DNA of 36,457 nt, from contig CAMNRF010000015.1 of NCBI GenBank assembly GCA_946551795.1, forward strand, positions 1 to 36,457. Direction: 5' to 3'. The notes beneath the pieces were generated by a model, which ran no database searches, was not told the origin of the DNA, and saw only the letters and a list, made by a program, of their open reading frames with translations. Origin of the DNA: an uncultured Oscillibacter sp. GTDB lineage: Bacteria > Bacillota > Clostridia > Oscillospirales > Oscillospiraceae. Shown here one piece after another: positions 15,641-25,004 of the stretch (positions are counted from its first letter, which is position 1; each line of letters opens with the position of its first letter). A program made the translations under genes and the position numbers.

Positions 15641-18133
15641 ATGGCAGGCAAGTCCCCGAGAAAAAGCGACGCGGCCCGCAGGGCCAATCAGGTGGTGCGC
15701 GGCAGGACGGTGATCGTCATGCTGCTGCTGGGCGTGGTCACCTTTATCATGCTCTTCTGGAAGCTGTACGACCTGCAGATCCGGCGGCATGAGGAGCTCC
15801 AGAACGAGGCCGCGTTTCAGCAGACCCGGGAGAGTACGGTGGCCGCCTCCCGGGGGACCATCTACGACCGGAACTACCATCCCCTGGCCACCTCCGCCAC
15901 GGCGGAGAATGTGTGCATCTCTCCTCTGGAGCTGGAGGCCTTTGTCAGGAAGCAGGAGGAGGCCAACGAGGAGGCCCGGAAGAAGGCGGAGGAGGCCGGC
16001 AGGACCTACGTCCCCGTCCAGGTCCTGGACGAGGCGTATGTGGCTCGGGGCCTCAGCCGGATTCTGGGCGAGGAGGAGGAGAAGATCCTCCGCCTGGCGG
16101 CGATGACCGAGACCAGCTATCAGCGGGTCACCAGGCGGGTGGAGCAGGACGTGGCCGACGAGGTCCGCCGCTTCATCAACGGCGAGATCGACGATGAGGG
16201 CCGGGAGCTCACCTTTGTCAACGAGGAGGGCAGGACCCGTCTGCTGTCCAACCCCAACAAGGCGCCCACGGCCCTCCAGGGGATCTTCCTGGAGCTGGAC
16301 TCCCGGCGGTACTACCCCTACGGCACCCTGGCGGCCAATGTGATAGGCTTTGTCAACAGTGAGAACCAGGGGGCCTACGGCCTGGAGTCCAAGTTCAACG
16401 ACGTGCTGGAGGGCACCACCGGCTACACCGTGGTCGCCAAGAACGCCCGCAACACGGACCTGCCCTTCCACTATGAGAAGATCATCGACCCGGAGAACGG
16501 CTACGACATGGTGCTGACCCTGGACACCCGTGTCCAGGCCTCCCTGGAGAAGAACATGGAGAGCATGCTGGAGACGTATGACGCCAAAAACGGCGGCACC
16601 GGCATCGTCATGGAGGTCAACACCGGCGCCATCATCGCCATGGCCTCCTATCCCAACTTCGATCCCGCCGACCACAGCACCGTGGTGGACGAGAAGCTCC
16701 GGGCCTCCGTGGACGCGAAGATCGAGGACCTGGAGAAGAAGAAGGACACCTTCGAGACGGAGAAGGAATACAGCGAGGCCATCGACCAGGTTTGGAAGGA
16801 CGCCCAGGGCCTCCAGTGGCGCAACCGCTGCGTCAGCGACACCTATGAGCCCGGCTCCACCTTCAAGCCCATCACTCTGGCGGCGGCTTTGGAGGAGGGC
16901 GTGGTGAACATGAATTCCTCCTTCAGCTGTTCCGGTTCCGTCATGGTCCAGGGCTGGGATAAGCCCTTCTACTGCTCCAAAAAGGCCGGCCACGGCACCC
17001 AGAGTTTGAAGGTGGCCACCGGCAACTCCTGCAACCCCGCCTTCATCTCCATCGGATTGAAGATGGGCACCCAGAAGTACTACAAGTACCTCCGCTCCTT
17101 CGGCCTCATGGACCCCACGGGGTTCGACATGGCGGTGGGCGAGGGCAAGGGCATCTTCGCCGACGAGAAGAGCTTCAACTCCAACGTGGTCTCCCTGGCG
17201 TCCTACGCCTTCGGCCAGACCTTCAATGTCACCCCCCTGGAGCTGATCCGGGCCCAGGCGGCCTGCATCAACGGCGGCTACCTGTACACCCCCTACGTGG
17301 TGGACCAGGTGCTGGACGGGGAGGGCAACATCATCCAGCAGCACGGCGCCTCCACCCCGGTGCGGCAGGTGGTCAGCGAGGAGACCTCCGCCCTGGTGCG
17401 GGAGTGCCTGGAGTACGTGGTGGCCTCCGGCACCGGCAAGAACGGCCAGGTCACCGGCTACCGCATCGGCGGCAAGACCGGCACCGCCGACAAGACCGGC
17501 ACCAAGACCCCCGACAACCCCAAGGGCGACGTGGTGGTCTCCTTCATGTGCTTCGCCCCGGCGGACGATCCCCAGTACATCATGCTCATCACCATGGACA
17601 CCCCCAGCCGGAACACCGGCGTCTATGTCTCCGGCGGCAACATGGTGGCCCCCACGGCCAGCCGCATCATGGGCGAGATATTGCCGGACCTTGGCATCGA
17701 GCCGGACTACTCCTCCTCGGAGCTGCTGGTCTCCGACGTGCCGGTGCCCAACGTGGTGGGGCAGACCCTGGCGGACGCCAGGGCTAAGCTGGAGAGCGCG
17801 GGCTTTGCCTGCCGCACGGTGGGGGACGGAGAGACCGTCACCGCCCAGACCCCGGCGGGGGGCGCCATCGTTCCCAACGACGCCTCCATCATCCTCTACC
17901 TGGGCCAGGAGAAGCCGGACGCCCCCTGTACGGTGCCCAATGTCTCCGGCCGGACCGCGGCGGAGGCCAACCGGATGCTGACCAACGCGGGGCTCATCAT
18001 GAAGATGGCGGGCACCATGGTCACCGGTTCCGGCAACGTCCACGCCATGAGCCAGAACGTGGCGGAGGGCACGGAGCTGCCCGCCGGCAGCGTGGTGACG
18101 GTGTGGTTCGGCGACAGCTCGGTGCTGGACTGA
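15641..18133 (+). CDS. spoVD: Penicillin-binding protein with two PASTA domains (SpoVD/FtsI type)
   Basis: Transpeptidase motifs YEPGSTFKPITL (SxxK), SCN, KTGTAD; two C-terminal PASTA repeats (VPNVVGQTLADARAKLESAGF, VPNVSGRTAAEANRMLTNAGL). Confidence 0.92.
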   Translation: MAGKSPRKSDAARRANQVVRGRTVIVMLLLGVVTFIMLFWKLYDLQIRRHEELQNEAAFQQTRESTVAASRGTIYDRNYHPLATSATAENVCISPLELEAFVRKQEEANEEARKKAEEAGRTYVPVQVLDEAYVARGLSRILGEEEEKILRLAAMTETSYQRVTRRVEQDVADEVRRFINGEIDDEGRELTFVNEEGRTRLLSNPNKAPTALQGIFLELDSRRYYPYGTLAANVIGFVNSENQGAYGLESKFNDVLEGTTGYTVVAKNARNTDLPFHYEKIIDPENGYDMVLTLDTRVQASLEKNMESMLETYDAKNGGTGIVMEVNTGAIIAMASYPNFDPADHSTVVDEKLRASVDAKIEDLEKKKDTFETEKEYSEAIDQVWKDAQGLQWRNRCVSDTYEPGSTFKPITLAAALEEGVVNMNSSFSCSGSVMVQGWDKPFYCSKKAGHGTQSLKVATGNSCNPAFISIGLKMGTQKYYKYLRSFGLMDPTGFDMAVGEGKGIFADEKSFNSNVVSLASYAFGQTFNVTPLELIRAQAACINGGYLYTPYVVDQVLDGEGNIIQQHGASTPVRQVVSEETSALVRECLEYVVASGTGKNGQVTGYRIGGKTGTADKTGTKTPDNPKGDVVVSFMCFAPADDPQYIMLITMDTPSRNTGVYVSGGNMVAPTASRIMGEILPDLGIEPDYSSSELLVSDVPVPNVVGQTLADARAKLESAGFACRTVGDGETVTAQTPAGGAIVPNDASIILYLGQEKPDAPCTVPNVSGRTAAEANRMLTNAGLIMKMAGTMVTGSGNVHAMSQNVAEGTELPAGSVVTVWFGDSSVLD

Positions 18134-18322
18134 CCGGAATGGAACGGGAGGACAGCTTTTGCGCATCTTTCAGCACTTTCTCCCGTATACTTTACAATTC
18201 CTGGCGCCTATAATGAGAACCGGCGGACTTTCCGCCGATTACGGGGGACCGCTGATTCGATCCGTGCGCGCGGATGTGCGCAGGGATGCACCCGGCGGCC
18301 TCCGAGGGAAGGGGCGCGTTTT

Positions 18323-19771
18323 ATGCGGTTAAAAGAACTTCTGGAGGGCATCCCGGTCCTCTCCGCCACGGCGGACCTGGAGCTGGAGATCCCCGATGTC
18401 AGTTACGACTCCCGGCAGGTAGAGCCCGGCGGGCTGTTTGTTGCCATGACCGGCTTCGCCGCGGACGGACACGACTTCATCGGAAAGGCCATGGAGGCCG
18501 GCGCGGCGGCGGTGGTGTGCCAGAGGGTGCCGGAGGGGGATGTCCCCTATATCCAGGTGGCGGACTCCCGCCGGGCGCTGGCGGTGATCGGAGCCAATTT
18601 CTTCGGCCATCCCGCCGCGGATATGACCATGGTGGGCATCACCGGCACCAACGGCAAGACCTCCTCCACCTACCTGCTGAAGGCCATTCTGGAGCAGGCG
18701 GCGGGGGCCAGGGTGGGCCTCATCGGCACCAACCAGAACATGATCGGCCAGGAGGTCATCCCCACGGAGCGCACCACGCCGGAGTCCTTCGAGGTCCAGC
18801 GGCTCTTCGCCCGGATGCGGGCTGCGGGCTGCACCCATGTGGTGATGGAGGTCTCCTCCCACGCCCTGGCTCTGGACCGGGTGTACGGCGTCCGCTACGC
18901 CGTGGGCGTCTTCACCAATCTCACCCAGGACCACCTGGACTTCCACGGCACCATGGAGGACTACTGCGACGCCAAGTCGGTCCTGTTCCAAAACTGCGGC
19001 GTGGGCGTGGTCAACGCCGACGACCCCTGGACGCCCCGCCTTCTCAGGGACACCGCCTGTGAGGTGCGCACCTACGCCGAGGCGGCGGAGGCGGACCTGC
19101 GGGCGGAGGACATCGCCCTGGGGGCGGACCACGTGGCCTTCACGGCGGTCACAGAGGAGAGGCGGGTCCCCGTCCGGGTGAACATCCCCGGCGCTTTCAT
19201 GGTCTACAACACCCTGGATGTGCTGGGAGCGGCCCTGGCCCTGGGAGTCTCCCTGGAGGACAGCGCCGCGGTTTTGGCGAAGGTCCCCCACGTGAAGGGC
19301 CGGGTGGAGGTGGTCCCCACTCCGGGAGAGGACTACACCGTTCTGATCGACTACGCCCACAGCCCCGACGGGCTGGAGAACGTCCTCTCCTCCGTGAGAG
19401 GCTTTGCCAAGGGCCGTACCGTGGCGCTGTTCGGCTGCGGCGGCGACCGGGACCGGACCAAGCGCCCAAAGATGGGCGCCGCCGCCGCCCGGAACGCGGA
19501 CTTTCTGGTGGTCACCACCGACAACCCCCGCACCGAAAGCCCGGAGGCCATCATCGCCGACATCCTGCCGGGGCTGGAGGGCAGCGATACGCCCTACGTG
19601 GTGGTGACGGACCGGATCGAGGCGATCCATTGGGCTATGGACCACGCGGAGAGGGGTGACGTGATCGTCCTCTGCGGCAAGGGCCACGAGACCTATCAGG
19701 AGATCAACCATGTCAAGCACCACATGGACGAGAGAGAAATTGTGGCGGATTACCTGAAAGCCCGCGAATAG
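18323..19771 (+). CDS. murE: UDP-N-acetylmuramoyl-L-alanyl-D-glutamate--2,6-diaminopimelate ligase MurE
   Basis: GITGTNGKTSSTYLLKAI; DYAHSPDGLENVL; GCGGDRDRTKRPKMG; meso-DAP-type DNPR motif (TTDNPRTESPEAI). Confidence 0.97.
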   Translation: MRLKELLEGIPVLSATADLELEIPDVSYDSRQVEPGGLFVAMTGFAADGHDFIGKAMEAGAAAVVCQRVPEGDVPYIQVADSRRALAVIGANFFGHPAADMTMVGITGTNGKTSSTYLLKAILEQAAGARVGLIGTNQNMIGQEVIPTERTTPESFEVQRLFARMRAAGCTHVVMEVSSHALALDRVYGVRYAVGVFTNLTQDHLDFHGTMEDYCDAKSVLFQNCGVGVVNADDPWTPRLLRDTACEVRTYAEAAEADLRAEDIALGADHVAFTAVTEERRVPVRVNIPGAFMVYNTLDVLGAALALGVSLEDSAAVLAKVPHVKGRVEVVPTPGEDYTVLIDYAHSPDGLENVLSSVRGFAKGRTVALFGCGGDRDRTKRPKMGAAAARNADFLVVTTDNPRTESPEAIIADILPGLEGSDTPYVVVTDRIEAIHWAMDHAERGDVIVLCGKGHETYQEINHVKHHMDEREIVADYLKARE

Positions 19772-19833
19772 ATTCCACAAAACGAATTGACAGTGAAAGC
19801 GCCGGGTGTGTGACCGGTGAGAGGGAGAGAACA

Positions 19834-20838
19834 ATGGTATCGATCTGGACAGAATGGGCGGAGGCGCTGATTGCCGCGGGGCTCGGCTTTTTGCTGACCC
19901 TGGTGATCGGGCGGTTTCTGATCCCGGAGCTGCGGAAATTAAAGGCCGGCCAGGAGATCCGGGCCGACGGCCCCGCCTGGCACGCCTCCAAGGCCGGCAC
20001 ACCCACTATGGGGGGCATCATGTTCATCATCGGCGCGGGCGTCACGGTGTTCGCCCTGGGCTGGCCGCGGATGCTGGGAGGGGACTTTGCCCATCTGTAT
20101 GTCTACCTCTTCGCCCTGTGCTTCGGCCTCATCGGCTTTGTGGACGACTACCGCAAGGTGCGCCAGCACCAGAACGAGGGCCTCACCGCCAGGCAGAAGT
20201 TCATTCTGCAGCTGCTGGCCGCCGTGGTATTCCTCAGCCTGATGCGCTATGAGGGCCTGCTGACCAACCGCCTGTATATCCCTGGGCTCCAGGTGAACAT
20301 CACCGTCAACTGGATCTTCTACCTGATGTTCGCCGCCTTTGTCATCGTGGGGGCGGTGAACGCCGTGAACCTCACCGACGGCATCGACGGCCTGGCGTGC
20401 AGCGTCACCCTTGTGGTGATGGTGTTCTTCACCGCGGCGGCGGCGCTGTGGCATCTGTCGGCCCTGGCCCTGTTCCCCTCCGCCCTGGCGGGGGGGCTGG
20501 CGGCCTTCTTCGTCTACAACCACCACCCCGCCAGGACCTTCATGGGGGACACCGGCAGCCTCTTCCTGGGCGGCGCGGTGGCGGCCCTGGCCTTCGCCAT
20601 GGATATGCCCCTGATCCTGATTCCGGTGGGGATCATCTACATTATTGAGACCCTGTCCGACATCATCCAGGTGGCCTACTTCAAGGCCACCCACGGCAAG
20701 CGGTTTTTCAAGATGGCCCCCTTCCACCATCACCTGGAGCGGTGCGGCTGGAGCGAGGCGAAGATCGTCACGGTGTTCAGCGCCGTCACGCTGGTTTTCT
20801 GCGTCCTGGCATATCTTTCCATCCAGGGGCGCCATTGA
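19834..20838 (+). CDS. mraY: Phospho-N-acetylmuramoyl-pentapeptide-transferase MraY
   Basis: GTPTMGGIMFIIGA; FVDDYRKVRQHQNEGLTARQKF; NAVNLTDGIDGLA; APFHHHLERCGWSEAKIV. Confidence 0.97.
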   Translation: MVSIWTEWAEALIAAGLGFLLTLVIGRFLIPELRKLKAGQEIRADGPAWHASKAGTPTMGGIMFIIGAGVTVFALGWPRMLGGDFAHLYVYLFALCFGLIGFVDDYRKVRQHQNEGLTARQKFILQLLAAVVFLSLMRYEGLLTNRLYIPGLQVNITVNWIFYLMFAAFVIVGAVNAVNLTDGIDGLACSVTLVVMVFFTAAAALWHLSALALFPSALAGGLAAFFVYNHHPARTFMGDTGSLFLGGAVAALAFAMDMPLILIPVGIIYIIETLSDIIQVAYFKATHGKRFFKMAPFHHHLERCGWSEAKIVTVFSAVTLVFCVLAYLSIQGRH

Positions 20839-20863
20839 GAGTTTTTCAGAGAGGAGGGTCCCT

Positions 20864-22090
20864 ATGGTGGAGACGAGGCGGCGGAGGCGGCCCATCAGCC
20901 GGGAGGAGGCGTTGGCCCGGCAGGAGAAAAAGCGGCTTCGGAAGGAACGGGAGGAGCTGAGCCGGGAGCTGGCCAAGGGGCCCATCGACCTGCCCTTCTG
21001 CCTGCTGGTGCTGCTGCTGATGGGCATCGGCCTTGTCATGCTGCTCTCCGCCAGCTTTCCCTCCGCCTACTACGACAACAACGACCCCGTCAAATATTTT
21101 CGGCAGCAGGGCGTCTTTGCCATCGCGGGCGTTGCGGCCATGCTCTTTATCGGCAAGATCAACTACCAGCGGTTCCGGGGCGCGGCGAAGCCGCTTTTGT
21201 ACCTCTCCATCGTGCTGCTGGTGCTGGTGATCATCCCCGGCAACCCCATCGCCCTCACCCGGAACAACGCCACCCGCTGGCTGGGCATCCGGAACACCAG
21301 CTTCCAGTTCCAGCCCTCGGAGGTGGCCAAGATGGCGGTGGTGCTGTACTTCTCTGACACCATCTCCAAGAAGAAGGACAAGATGCACACCACCCGGTAC
21401 GGCGTGGCGCCCTATGTGCTGATCCTGGGCGTGCTCTCCATTTTGATGATGCTGGAGCCCCACCTGTCCGGCACGGTGCTGCTGCTGGGAGCCGGCGCGG
21501 TGCTGATGCTGGTGGGCGGCATCAACCTCACCTGGGTGGCGGCGGCGGTGGCCGGCGCCGGCGGCGTCGCGTTTTTGATGTTCTCCGGCGTCATCAAGTA
21601 CGGCCAGTCCCGCCTTGCCATGTGGCAGAACCCCTGGCTGGACCCCCGGGGCGACGGCTACCAGCTGGTGCAGAGCCTGCTCTCCATCGGTTCCGGCGGC
21701 CTCTGGGGCGTGGGCCTTGGCAGGAGCCGGCAGAAGTTTTTGTACCTGCCGGAGGAGCACAACGACTTCATCTTCGCCATCGTCTGCGAGGAGCTGGGCC
21801 TCATCGGGGCCACCATCATCATGCTGCTCTTCGCGGCGCTGATCCTCCGGGGCTACTGGATCGCCCTCCACGCCCGGGACCGCTTCGGGAGCCTGCTGGT
21901 GGTGGGCGTCACCACCCTGATTGCCATGCAGACCTTTTTGAACATCGGCGTGGTGACGGGCCTGCTGCCCACCACGGGCATCTCCCTGCCCTTTTTCAGC
22001 TACGGAGGCACGGCGCTGCTGATTCAGCTGGCGGAGATGGGCATTGTGCTGTCGGTCTCGCGGCAGATGAAACCTGCGAGGGCGGGGTGA
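20864..22090 (+). CDS. ftsW: Lipid II polymerase FtsW/SpoVE (SEDS family)
   Basis: GPIDLPFCLLVLLLMGIGLVMLLSAS; FQPSEVAKMAVVLYFSD; HNDFIFAIVCEELGLIGA; TTGISLPFFSYGGTALL. Confidence 0.95.
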   Translation: MVETRRRRRPISREEALARQEKKRLRKEREELSRELAKGPIDLPFCLLVLLLMGIGLVMLLSASFPSAYYDNNDPVKYFRQQGVFAIAGVAAMLFIGKINYQRFRGAAKPLLYLSIVLLVLVIIPGNPIALTRNNATRWLGIRNTSFQFQPSEVAKMAVVLYFSDTISKKKDKMHTTRYGVAPYVLILGVLSILMMLEPHLSGTVLLLGAGAVLMLVGGINLTWVAAAVAGAGGVAFLMFSGVIKYGQSRLAMWQNPWLDPRGDGYQLVQSLLSIGSGGLWGVGLGRSRQKFLYLPEEHNDFIFAIVCEELGLIGATIIMLLFAALILRGYWIALHARDRFGSLLVVGVTTLIAMQTFLNIGVVTGLLPTTGISLPFFSYGGTALLIQLAEMGIVLSVSRQMKPARAG

Positions 22091-22093
22091 AGG

Positions 22094-22386
22094 AAAGAGG
22101 GGACTACGTCCCCCCTTTACGCTCCGCCGGGCTTTGCCCGGCTCCGCTATTCCCCCTGCTCTACCGGGGGACTGGGGGCGGACAGAACTGCTGGAGTTCT
22201 GCCGGCGGCGCGCTCTGACACCAGTGAGGTCCACTCACTGGTGTGTGCGCCCCAAGGGTGCACGGGTCTCGGTATTTTCGCCACGTACACGCCGCGGCGA
22301 AAATGATTTCATTATTTTGATTTGCCCTTGGCAAATCAACCAGGAACCTGCGGTTCCCTGGCCCCTCCCTTAGCGCCTGCGGGCGC
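22094..22386 (+). repeat. Ten-hairpin array between ftsW and murG
   Basis: Includes GCCGGGC/GCCCGGC, CAGAACT/AGTTCTG, ACACCAGTGAG/CTCACTGGTGT, GTGCGCCC/GGGTGCAC, ATTTTCGCC/GGCGAAAAT, TTGATTTGCC/GGCAAATCAA, CCAGGAACC/GGTTCCCTGG, GCGCC/GGCGC. Confidence 0.85.
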
Positions 22387-22414
22387 GGGATCGGGGACTG
22401 CTTTGGAAAAGGAG

Positions 22415-23554
22415 ATGGTTGCCTTGCCTCAAAACCTGAAACGGGTCATCTTCACCTGCGGCGGGACGGCGGGGCATATCAACCCGGCCATCGCCCTGGC
22501 ACAGCTGATGTACGGCAGGGACCCGGAGACAGCGTTCCTGTTCGTGGGGGCGGAGCGGGGGCTGGAGAAGGAGCTGGTCCCCAAGGCGGGGTACGACTTT
22601 CGCACCGTCCACATCTCCAGCTTCCACCGGTCCTTCAGGCCCAGGGAGATCCGGCACAACCTGGTCTCCGTCTGCAACCTCCTGCGGGCCCCCCGGGAGG
22701 CCCGGGCCATTCTGCGTGCTTTCCGGCCGGACGCGGTGATCGGCACCGGCGGCTACGCCAGCTTTCCGCTGGTGAAGGCCGCCGCCAAGGCCGGCATCCC
22801 CACGGTGGTCCACGAGTCCAACATGGTGCCCGGGCTCACCACGGAGATGCTGGAGCCCTTCGCGGACCGGATTCTGGTGGGCTTCGAGTCCTGCCGCCGG
22901 CACTACCGGCACCCGGAGAAGGTGATTGTCACCGGTACGCCGGTGCGGGGGGACTTCTTTGACCTGACAAAGGAGGAGGCCAAGCGAAAGCTGGGCGTGG
23001 ACGACGGGCGGCCCCTGATCGTCTCCTTCTGGGGGTCCCTGGGAGCCTCCGGCATGAACCGCCAGATGGCGGATTTTCTGGCGTTGGAGGCGAAGAAGGA
23101 GCCCTTCCACCACATTCACGGCGCGGGGGAGACGGGGTATCCCCTCCTGCTGGCGCTGCTGGGGGAGAGGGGCGTGGACCTGCGGGACCACCCGGCGCTG
23201 GATGTCCGGGAGTACATCTACGACATGGCGGCGGCCATGCGGGCGGCGGATCTGGTGATCTGCCGGGCCGGGGCCTCCACCATCAGCGAGCTGACGGCCC
23301 TGGGCGTCCCGGCACTGATCGTGCCCTCCCCCTACGTGACCAACAACCACCAGGAGAAGAACGCCCGGGCCCTGGAGGAGGCCGGCGCGGCGGCGGTGCT
23401 GCTGGAGAAGGACAGCACCGGCCAGGCCCTGTTCCAGGCCGCCTGCGGCATCCTCCACGACAAGGAGCGCCGGGCCGGCATGGAGAGGGCCATGGCGGCC
23501 CTGGGCATCCGGGACGCGGCGGAGCGGATTTACCGGACGGTTTTGGAGGTGTGA
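22415..23554 (+). CDS. murG: UDP-N-acetylglucosamine transferase MurG
   Basis: VIFTCGGTAGHINPAIALAQ; IGTGGYASFPLVKAA; CRAGASTISELTALGVPALIVPSPYVTNNHQEKNA; TTG at 22424 is a better-spaced alternative start. Confidence 0.96.
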   Translation: MVALPQNLKRVIFTCGGTAGHINPAIALAQLMYGRDPETAFLFVGAERGLEKELVPKAGYDFRTVHISSFHRSFRPREIRHNLVSVCNLLRAPREARAILRAFRPDAVIGTGGYASFPLVKAAAKAGIPTVVHESNMVPGLTTEMLEPFADRILVGFESCRRHYRHPEKVIVTGTPVRGDFFDLTKEEAKRKLGVDDGRPLIVSFWGSLGASGMNRQMADFLALEAKKEPFHHIHGAGETGYPLLLALLGERGVDLRDHPALDVREYIYDMAAAMRAADLVICRAGASTISELTALGVPALIVPSPYVTNNHQEKNARALEEAGAAAVLLEKDSTGQALFQAACGILHDKERRAGMERAMAALGIRDAAERIYRTVLEV

Positions 23555-23617
23555 GGATACCGGCCCGCCGGATGGGCGGACCGGCGCGCAGTCACCAGTT
23601 TTTCCCCGGACCCATAG

Positions 23618-23640
23618 GATGGTCTGTATGAGACCATTTT
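23618..23640 (+). terminator. Terminator/attenuator-like hairpin upstream of murA
   Basis: ATGGTCT-GTATG-AGACCAT followed by TTTT. Confidence 0.5.
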
Positions 23641-23660
23641 TGGGTACGGGGGGAACATGT

Positions 23661-24926
23661 ATGAGCCAGCTATTGGTGCGGGGCGGCAGGAGCCTTTTGG
23701 GGGAAGTGGCCGTCCAGGGAGCGAAGAACAGCGTGCTGCCCATTCTGGCGGCGACGCTGCTGACAGGCGGACAGGTGGAGCTGCGGGGCTGTCCCCGCCT
23801 GCGGGACGTGGACGCCTCCATCCGGATTCTCAAAACCCTGGGCTGTGACGCCCGCTGGGAGGGGGACAGCCTCCTGGCAGATACTTCCGGGTTGAACTGC
23901 TGTGCCGTCTCTGATATACTGATGCGGGAGATGCGCTCCTCCGCCATCTTCCTGGGGGCCATCCTGGCCCGGTGCGGGGAGGCGGAGATGAGCTACCCCG
24001 GCGGCTGTGAGCTGGGCCCCAGGCCCATCGACCTGCATCTTGCGGGACTGCGGGACCTGGGGGCGGAGATCCAGGACAGCGGCGGGATGCTGCGGTGCAA
24101 GGCCCCCCGCCTGCGGGGGAGGGACCTGGTTTTGAGCCTGCCCTCCGTGGGGGCCACGGAGAATTTGATGCTGGCCGCCTGCGGGGCGGAGGGCGTCACC
24201 ACCATCGCCAACGCCGCCCGGGAGCCGGAGATCGTGGATCTCCAGGGCTTCCTGAACGCCTGCGGCGCGGCCGTCTCCGGCGCGGGGACCTCCACCGTCA
24301 CCGTGGAGGGAAGACATCCTCTCCACGGCTGTACTTATGAGATCATGCCGGACCGCATCGCGGCGGCCACCTATCTCTGCGCCGCGGCCTCCGCCGGCGG
24401 GGAGATCTACTTGCGAAAGGCCCGGGAGGACCAGCTGTCCACCGTTACCGCCGTGCTGCGGGAGGCGGGATGTGCGGTCCGGGCGGACCGGGGCGGCGTG
24501 GGCTGTGTCTGCCGGGGGCGGCTGAAGAGCGTCCGCCCGGTGCGGACGGCGCCCTATCCGGGCTTCCCCACGGACGCCCAGGCGGTTTTGATGGCCGCGC
24601 TTCTGCGCAGCCGGGGGGCCACGGTCTTTGAGGAGACCATCTTTGAAAACCGGTACCGCCATGTGGACGAACTGGTCCGCATGGGGGCGGACATCCGGGT
24701 GGCGGGCCGTGTGGCGGTGGTCACCGGAGCGGAGACCCTTCACGGCGCGCCGGTGCGCTGCACGGACCTGCGGGGCGGTGCGGCGCTGTGCGTGGCGGCC
24801 CTGGCGGCGGAGGGGGAGACCTCCATCACGGAGATCAGCCACATCGACCGGGGCTACGAGTGCATTGAGCGAGAGCTGCGGACTCTGGGGGCGGACATCG
24901 TCCGCACGGAGCTGAGAGAGCTCTGA
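23661..24926 (+). CDS. murA: UDP-N-acetylglucosamine 1-carboxyvinyltransferase MurA
   Basis: GAKNSVLPILAATLL; SYPGGCELGPRPIDLHL (catalytic Cys-type loop); TDAQAVLMAAL; E..FENR. Confidence 0.96.
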   Translation: MSQLLVRGGRSLLGEVAVQGAKNSVLPILAATLLTGGQVELRGCPRLRDVDASIRILKTLGCDARWEGDSLLADTSGLNCCAVSDILMREMRSSAIFLGAILARCGEAEMSYPGGCELGPRPIDLHLAGLRDLGAEIQDSGGMLRCKAPRLRGRDLVLSLPSVGATENLMLAACGAEGVTTIANAAREPEIVDLQGFLNACGAAVSGAGTSTVTVEGRHPLHGCTYEIMPDRIAAATYLCAAASAGGEIYLRKAREDQLSTVTAVLREAGCAVRADRGGVGCVCRGRLKSVRPVRTAPYPGFPTDAQAVLMAALLRSRGATVFEETIFENRYRHVDELVRMGADIRVAGRVAVVTGAETLHGAPVRCTDLRGGAALCVAALAAEGETSITEISHIDRGYECIERELRTLGADIVRTELREL

Positions 24927-24972
24927 TGGAATCGGCGCGTGCGGCAGAACGCGCGGGGGAATTCCATCAGAG
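24921..24972 (+). repeat. Long hairpin spanning the murA stop codon
   Basis: CTCTGATGGAAT / ATTCCATCAGAG perfect 12-bp outer stem; inner CGCGT/ACGCG. Confidence 0.85.
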
Positions 24973-25004
24973 GTCCTTAAAGATATAGGAGTTCAAAGAG
25001 AGAT

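Noticed and set aside
12940-18166. Very long minus-strand ORFs (862 and 905 aa) opposite the dcw genes
   Set aside because: Antisense to recognisable mraZ, rsmH, ftsL and PBP frames; composition typical of GC-rich shadow ORFs.
18186-18214. Internal promoter upstream of murE (TATAAT at 18209)
   Set aside because: Good -10 but no -35 match at 17 bp; left as possible but not reported as a feature.
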